NCBI GenBank assembly: GCA_963730115.1
Contig: CAVSQM010000004.1
Location: 1-64,000 of the forward strand
Direction: 5' to 3'
From: DASQFQ01 sp963730115
GTDB taxonomy: Bacteria; Actinomycetota; Thermoleophilia; Solirubrobacterales; Solirubrobacteraceae
DNA: 64,000 nucleotides
The notes beneath the pieces are model-generated. The model searched no databases. It was not told the origin of the DNA and saw only the letters and a program-made list of their open reading frames with translations. Both the position numbers and the translations under genes were made by a program. Of this stretch, positions 61,504-64,000 are shown piece by piece (within the stretch, counting starts at the first letter, position 1; every line of letters begins with the position of its first letter).

Positions 61504-63183
61504 ATGGTCACTGCGGAGGAAATCGCGCAGGTCGCTCTGTTCGCCGTGCTGGATGCTGCGCAGCGCGAGCGGCTGTCACGGGTCGCGGCAGACATCAATC
61601 TCGCTCCAGGCGAATACGCCGCGGATCAAGGCAGCGAGCGCGCGCTGTTCGCGGTGCTCTCCGGCAAGATCGAGCCGGTCCAGCACGTCGACGGGATCGC
61701 GCGGGCCGTGGGTGTCCGCCATCCCGGCGAGATCTTCGGCGAAGTGCCGATCGCACTGGGCACCGTGTTCCCGGTTGGCTTCCGCGCTGCCGAGCCGACG
61801 CGGGTCATGCGGATCGACCCGCACGATTACCACGCGGTGGCGGCAACGGCACCGGACGTCGCGCGAGAGGTCGGGCGGCTTGCCGCGCATCGGATGAGCG
61901 GGCTGCGCGGCCTGCAGGGCCTGGCAGCGGAGCCGCCTCCTCCGCGCGCGATCGTCGTGGGCCATCGGTGGGACGCCAGCTGCACGGACCTCAGGCGCTT
62001 CCTGGACCGTAACCAGGTCACCTTCCGCTGGAGCACGCCCGAGGATCCGAATGCGGCTGACCATTGGGACGGCCCGCTCCCACAGGACCCCGACCTGCCC
62101 GCGATCCGGGTCGTCGGGGGCAAGACGGTGATCCGCCCGCAGCTGCGTCGTGTCGCGGAGTTGCTGCAACTCGGTACGGAGGCGGAGGTGGCGGAGTACG
62201 ACACGGTGATCGTCGGCGCCGGCCCTGCGGGACTGGCTGCGGCGGTCTACGGGGCTTCAGAGGGGCTGAACACGATGGTGGTGGAACGACAGGCGCCGGG
62301 CGGTCAGGCGGGGACCTCTTCACGTATCGAGAACTACCTCGGGTTCCCTTCTGGCGTGTCAGGCGACGAGTTGGCCAGCCGGGCGCTGCAGCAGGCGCGC
62401 CGCCTCGGCGCGGAGATCCTCGTCACGCGCGCAATCGAGCGGATCGATGCCTCGACGCGGCAGGTCCACCTCGACGGCGGCGATGTCATCCGAGCGCGCA
62501 CAATCATCCTCGCGTGCGGCGTGAGCTGGCGGAAGCTCGCGATCGAGGGTTTCGATCGCTTGGCCGGGAAAGGGATCTTCTACGGGGCGGCTCGTAGCGA
62601 AGCGCCGAGCGTGCACGGCCAGGACATCCACATCGTGGGCGCTGGCAACTCTGCCGGCCAGGCAGCGCTCTTCTTCTCGAACCATGCCCGCAGCGTCACG
62701 ATCCTCTGCCGTGGCACCGGCCTCGCGAAGAGCATGTCGCAGTACCTCATCGCCCAGCTCGAGGCGCGCGCGAACATCACAACGCTCGTCGACAGCGAGG
62801 TAACCGCGGCGTACGGCGACGTGTCGCTCGAGGAGATCGACATCCACGACCGCATCACCGGGGCGACAACGCGACTGCACTCCGGCGGCCTCTACATCTT
62901 TATCGGCGCCGACGCTCAGACCGGCTGGCTGCCGGCCGAGATCGCCCTCGACGGGCAGGGCTATGTGCTCACCGGCTCGGACATGCGCGCAACCGGCGCC
63001 TGGAGCCTCGCCCGCGACCCCTACCTTCTCGAAACGAGCGTCCCGGGCATCTTCGCGTGCGGCGACGTGCGCTTCGGTCCGGTCAAGCGTGTCGCCGCGG
63101 CCGTCGGCGAGGGCAGCATGTCAATCGCCTTCGTGCATCAGTACCTCAAGGAGGCGAAGGTCGCGCACGCGTCGCAGGCCTAA
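61504..63183 (+). CDS. fusion of cyclic-nucleotide-binding domain, glutaredoxin-like domain and thioredoxin-reductase-like flavoprotein
   Basis: A 559-residue protein, MVTAEEIAQVALFAVLDAAQ. Residues 1-125 are a cNMP-binding beta-roll (LAPGEYAADQGSERALFAVL, then HPGEIFGEVPIALGTVFPV). Residues ~148-225 resemble a glutaredoxin (IVVGHRWDASCTDLRRFLDR, then DLPAIRVVGGKTVIRP). From ~230 there is a two-dinucleotide flavoprotein: VIVGAGPAGLAAAVYGASEG (FAD), DIHIVGAGNSAGQAALFFSN (NADPH) and GIFACGDVRFGPVKRVAAAV. The usual thioredoxin-reductase CxxC is missing: the equivalent stretch reads GKGIFYGAARSEAPS. It may be an NADPH-dependent reductase of another partner, gated by a cyclic nucleotide. It stands alone after repeat 30. 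Confidence 0.88.
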   Translation: MVTAEEIAQVALFAVLDAAQRERLSRVAADINLAPGEYAADQGSERALFAVLSGKIEPVQHVDGIARAVGVRHPGEIFGEVPIALGTVFPVGFRAAEPTRVMRIDPHDYHAVAATAPDVAREVGRLAAHRMSGLRGLQGLAAEPPPPRAIVVGHRWDASCTDLRRFLDRNQVTFRWSTPEDPNAADHWDGPLPQDPDLPAIRVVGGKTVIRPQLRRVAELLQLGTEAEVAEYDTVIVGAGPAGLAAAVYGASEGLNTMVVERQAPGGQAGTSSRIENYLGFPSGVSGDELASRALQQARRLGAEILVTRAIERIDASTRQVHLDGGDVIRARTIILACGVSWRKLAIEGFDRLAGKGIFYGAARSEAPSVHGQDIHIVGAGNSAGQAALFFSNHARSVTILCRGTGLAKSMSQYLIAQLEARANITTLVDSEVTAAYGDVSLEEIDIHDRITGATTRLHSGGLYIFIGADAQTGWLPAEIALDGQGYVLTGSDMRATGAWSLARDPYLLETSVPGIFACGDVRFGPVKRVAAAVGEGSMSIAFVHQYLKEAKVAHASQA

Positions 63184-63396
63184 CGCATCGGGCGGTTGCT
63201 GATGCTGATCGACCCCGACATCGGGCGGAGCATCTCCGTATCGCTCTTGGAAACCGAGGAGGCGCTGCGGCAGGGCCACGTGGCGCTCAGCCAGATGAAC
63301 CCGAGCGGCTCTGATGTCGGGAGGCGGACCTCGGTCGAGTCCGATGAGGTGGGTGTAGGCATTCGGCGGGTAAGCCGGTCGCCGCGCGGCGTCCCG
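63184..63396 (+). pseudogene. remnant of a small dimeric alpha/beta-barrel (ABM-like) gene
   Basis: Immediately after the flavoprotein stop the sequence reads RLLMLIDPDIGRSISVSLLE, then TEEALRQGHVALSQMNPSGS, resembling the C-terminal half of short antibiotic-biosynthesis-monooxygenase-like proteins. There is no N-terminal half, so it is a truncated relic. The rest of the gap to 63560 shows no gene. Confidence 0.45.
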
Positions 63397-63560
63397 GTCG
63401 TCGGCGGCTTTCAGGCCGCGGTTCTTTCGTCTGCGTCACTCCCCTGAGGAGCGAGCCGTCGTCAGCGGCGAGTCTGAAACCGAACGCGGCTCGGCGCCCG
63501 CGCGTTGCGGCAGCGCGGCTCCGGTCTTACAGTCGCGGCTGCGAACTGGAGGGGGATTCG

Positions 63561-64000
63561 ATGAGCAGTCGGACGGTTGTCGTCGCCTTAGCGGCATGTG
63601 CATTATTCGTTTCACCGGCGACGACGCTCGCGGCGAAACCCTGGAACAGCGGCGGCGGAAAGCCCGGCGGCGGAGTCACCTGCAACCTGCCGGAGTCGAA
63701 TGCCGAGGCGCTCGAGATCCTCAGCAACTACTACCCCGGCTATTGGTGGGATCACACGGACCTCACGATCGCCGTGCAGGCCCATCCCAGCGCGACCGAC
63801 GAGCAGCTCGCCGCGATCCGCGACGCGATCGCGACGTGGTCGAGCACGCTGCGAGAGTGCTTCGACGGGCTGATCACGTTGACGGATGTGACCGGAAGCA
63901 AGCGCCAGGCGGCGGACATCATCGTGCACTACGTGCCGACCGCTGGGGGCGTCGTCTTCGGCGGCTACGCGATCTGCGGCGCCCACCGCTGTCCGAACAT
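63561..64000 (+). CDS. secreted matrixin-like metalloprotease, N-terminal part (runs off the window)
   Basis: ATG 63561 follows GGAGGGGG. A signal peptide (VVVALAACALFVSPATTLAA) and a Gly-rich linker lead into LTIAVQAHPSATDEQLAAIR, DAIATWSSTLRECFDGLITL and ADIIVHYVPTAGGVVFGGYA, the usual order of strands and helix before the HExxHxxGxxH site of matrixins. The zinc site itself would lie beyond position 64000, so the protease call rests on this front half. C-containing CGAHRCPN suggests disulfides. Confidence 0.65.
   Translation, partial: MSSRTVVVALAACALFVSPATTLAAKPWNSGGGKPGGGVTCNLPESNAEALEILSNYYPGYWWDHTDLTIAVQAHPSATDEQLAAIRDAIATWSSTLRECFDGLITLTDVTGSKRQAADIIVHYVPTAGGVVFGGYAICGAHRCPN

Overview
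The window looks like chromosome from a high-GC actinobacterium, probably a soil Thermoleophilia/Solirubrobacterales-type organism. This is an inference from uniformly GC-rich codons, many TetR, LuxR and LysR regulators, F420/LLM-type and SDR oxidoreductases, WD40/TolB-like secreted propellers and small actinobacterial stress proteins. No ribosomal or other marker gene is present to prove it.

The content is almost entirely accessory: single enzymes, or an enzyme with its own divergent regulator. In order: amidohydrolase/3-hydroxyisobutyrate-type dehydrogenase and Cu/Zn superoxide dismutase (0.6-4.2 kb); an aldehyde dehydrogenase pseudogene (4.6-6.2 kb); a TolB-like propeller and a secreted protein (6.7-8.7 kb); a large AAA/LuxR regulator with a SnoaL-like protein (8.9-12.2 kb); TetR/cupin, SRPBCC, GNAT, a membrane protein and a DHFR-like reductase (12.6-17.5 kb); an alpha/beta hydrolase, an aldo/keto reductase with LysR, and a glycosyltransferase with TetR (18.1-24.0 kb); a GH32 fructanase with an unusual insertion (24.9-27.5 kb); Hsp20 and small stress proteins (28-32.7 kb); a matrixin operon and an IS3 fragment (33.8-35.5 kb); a DsrE protein with an in-frame UGA, a hydrolase and a TPR regulator (36.1-39.5 kb); a GFA/aldehyde dehydrogenase/SDR/TetR group (40-43.5 kb); a beta-lactamase-fold lipoprotein, an enolase-superfamily enzyme, an NTF2-like protein and hydrolases (44.1-50.1 kb); a phosphatase, a transporter, a tyrosine recombinase, LLM/P450/BBE oxidases and TetR (50.7-58.9 kb); an intact second copy of the aldehyde dehydrogenase, a cNMP/thioredoxin-reductase fusion and the start of a second matrixin (59.5-64 kb).

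The most striking feature is not a gene. About 30 copies of an intergenic element lie between these gene groups. It has an 18-nt core, GAGTGCTGCTTTGCGCGA, followed by RAAGCG, inside an imperfect palindrome of about 110-130 bp. Two gene modules exist in more than one copy (aldehyde dehydrogenase and an alpha/beta hydrolase). In both, sequence identity stops inside this core. Left and right halves of the element also reassort between copies, with the switch at the core. Together with a compact tyrosine recombinase at 53.7 kb, this suggests a cassette-like system in which one- to three-gene modules are exchanged at a palindromic site. It resembles an integron in logic but lacks recognisable attC boxes. 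The link to the recombinase is inference.

About a quarter of the genes carry single-base frameshifts or truncations. These may be decay of mobile accessory genes, assembly error, or both.
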